Shown here: positions 62,762-64,000 of the stretch, piece by piece | Position numbering within the stretch: position 1 is the first letter of the stretch | How the letters are laid out: each line of letters opens with the position of its first letter | NCBI GenBank assembly: GCA_035501615.1 | Contig: DATJVY010000002.1 | Location: 10,302-74,301, forward strand | Length of the DNA stretch: 64,000 nucleotides | Source of the DNA: RPRB01 sp035501615 | GTDB lineage: Bacteria; Myxococcota; Myxococcia; Myxococcales; Myxococcaceae | Reading direction: 5' to 3' | Made by a program: the position numbers and the translations under genes | The notes under the pieces: generated by a model | Seen by the model: only the letters and a program-made list of their open reading frames with translations | What the model was told of the DNA's origin: nothing | The model's database searches: none

Positions 62762-64000
62762 ATGCGCACGGTCGGAGCGGACCAGAAAAGGGCGCTCGCC
62801 AGCCTCCTCCTGAAGGTCGAGCGGAGGGGCCGGGCGCCGCTGCACGTGCAGATCGACCAGGCGCTGCGGGGCCGCATCCTCGCCGGAGCGGTGGCGCCCG
62901 GTACCCGGCTTCCCTCGTCCCGCACGCTCGCCGCCGAGCTCGGCGTGGCCCGCTCCACGGTGCTCCAGGCGCTGGACCTGCTCCGGGCCGAGGGGTACCT
63001 CGTCGCCTCCGCGCGCTCCGGCGTCCGCATCGCGCCCGAGCTCCCTCCCGATCGCCTCCTCGGCGCCCCCGCCAGGCCTTCCCGCGCCCCCGTCCCTCCG
63101 CGCCTCTCTCGGGCCGCCCGGGGCCTTCGCCAGAGCGCCATCGGAGCGCCGCGGCTGGGACCCGCTCCACGTGCCTTCCGCCCCGGCCTCCCGGCGCTCG
63201 ACCTCTTCCCGACCGCGCTCTGGTCCCGCGTGGTGGGGCGGGTGCAGGCCCGGGCGAGCACGCGCCTGCTCGAGGGCGGGGAGCCGGCCGGGCACCCCGG
63301 CCTGCGCCGTGCCATCGCCGAGCACGTCACCGCCGCCCGCGGGGCGCGCTGTGGCCCGGAGCAGGTCTTCGTCACCGCCGGGACGCAGCAGGCGTTCGAC
63401 GAGGTGCTCCGGCTGGCGGTGGACCCGGACGACGCGGTCTGGCTCGAGGATCCCGGGTACCTCGGCGCCCGGCGCGCGGTGCTCGGCGCCGGAGCGAGGC
63501 CGATGCCCATCCCGGTGGACGGCGAAGGGCTGGACGTCGAGACCGGGCTGCGCAGGGCTGCGCGTGCGCGACTCGCCATCCTCGCCCCCTCGCACCAGTA
63601 CCCGCTCGGCGTGACCCTGTCGCTCGGACGGCGGATGGCGCTCCTGCGCTGGGCGGCGGAGCAGCGGGCGGTGCTCCTCGAGGACGACTACGACAGCGAG
63701 TTCCGGCACCGGGGCCGTCCGCTCACCGCGCTGCAGGGGCTCGACGAGTCGGGGTGCGTCCTCTACGTGGGAACCTTCAGCAAGACCCTCTTCCCCGGCC
63801 TGCGGCTCGGCTACCTCATCGTCCCGCCGGCGTGGGTGGACGCGGTCGCCAGAGCGCGTGCCTCGCTGCCGGCGCCTGCCTCGGCGCTGGAGCAGGCGGC
63901 GCTGGCTTCGTTCATGGACGAGGGGCACTTCGCCCGGCACCTGCGGCGGATGCGTGGCGTCTACCGCGAGCGGTGCGAGGCGCTGCTCGACGCGCTGCGC
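62762..64000 (+). CDS. MocR/PdxR-type GntR regulator with aminotransferase domain (3' end cut)
   Basis: The 413 codons present encode an N-terminal GntR winged helix (HVQIDQALRGRILAGAVAPG, RLPSSRTLAAELGVARSTVL) and a fold-type I aminotransferase domain. The latter has PGHPGLRRAIAEHVTAARG-like region, VFVTAGTQQAFDEVLRLAV, DDYDSEFRHRGRPLTALQG and the Schiff-base Lys in YVGTFSKTLFPGLRLGY. MocR proteins sense PLP or an amino-acid ligand. The C-terminal end is beyond the window. It is divergent from NIPSNAP. Confidence 0.93.
   Translation, partial: MRTVGADQKRALASLLLKVERRGRAPLHVQIDQALRGRILAGAVAPGTRLPSSRTLAAELGVARSTVLQALDLLRAEGYLVASARSGVRIAPELPPDRLLGAPARPSRAPVPPRLSRAARGLRQSAIGAPRLGPAPRAFRPGLPALDLFPTALWSRVVGRVQARASTRLLEGGEPAGHPGLRRAIAEHVTAARGARCGPEQVFVTAGTQQAFDEVLRLAVDPDDAVWLEDPGYLGARRAVLGAGARPMPIPVDGEGLDVETGLRRAARARLAILAPSHQYPLGVTLSLGRRMALLRWAAEQRAVLLEDDYDSEFRHRGRPLTALQGLDESGCVLYVGTFSKTLFPGLRLGYLIVPPAWVDAVARARASLPAPASALEQAALASFMDEGHFARHLRRMRGVYRERCEALLDALR

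Overview
The window is very GC-rich, densely packed bacterial DNA. Most neighbouring genes in an operon share the 4-base overlaps ATGA or GTGA. Gene content points to Myxococcota (deltaproteobacterial lineage, probably near Anaeromyxobacter, Vulgatibacter or Myxococcus). The clues are a ferrochelatase with a Cys-rich internal segment of the type described in Myxococcus xanthus, a GldG/DUF4340 ABC operon, Asp-Ala-Gly-rich linkers in exported proteins, and a Ser/Thr kinase in an envelope operon. The lineage is an inference, because no rRNA gene is present. I saw no tRNA, rRNA, CRISPR array, insertion sequence or prophage; this reads as ordinary chromosome.

Layout. 1-7.1 kb: a rightward operon of treY (5' end cut), glgX, a TerC-family protein, apaG and hemH. 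7.2-14.3 kb: a leftward Sua5-type tRNA modification gene, then rightward an SRPBCC-TIGR01777 fusion and a four-gene ABC/GldG/DUF4340 envelope operon. 14.4-25.5 kb: two OmpR-type two-component systems, one preceded by a Spy/CpxP-like protein and the other carrying a frameshift in its response regulator. Between them lie an XRE regulator and a leftward operon with a secreted M1 peptidase; an EamA transporter follows. 25.6-35.5 kb: carbohydrate and central metabolism (GH63-type glucosidase, HpcH-like aldolase, soluble transhydrogenase, TSUP transporter, GlpD, aminotransferase). 35.7-39.7 kb: crcB with an M64 peptidase, then a hybrid histidine kinase.

39.8-46.2 kb: an autoregulated-looking TetR/hydrolase pair with two matching palindromes, a truncated and frameshifted ornithine cyclodeaminase remnant, ACT and DoxX proteins, a DUF885 lipoprotein, an SDR and a single-cysteine DsbA-like protein. 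A 431-base gap containing clustered palindromes follows. 46.2-49.8 kb: FAD/NAD(P)-binding protein, ilvE and a SEC-C methionine aminopeptidase. 49.8-53.1 kb: a tightly overlapped operon of lipoprotein truncated haemoglobin, membrane Ser/Thr kinase and YceI-dihaem cytochrome. 53.2-64 kb: acyltransferase, two pirins, a HipA-like kinase/DUF3037/unknown trio, a lipoprotein, an SDR lacking its catalytic residues, an APH-AAA kinase fusion, NIPSNAP and DUF1579-like proteins, and a MocR regulator cut by the window end.

The best candidates for an undescribed system are the haemoglobin/kinase/dihaem operon (49769-53072) and the HipA-like/DUF3037/unknown trio (55273-57054). Both are gene-context hypotheses; no function has been shown here.
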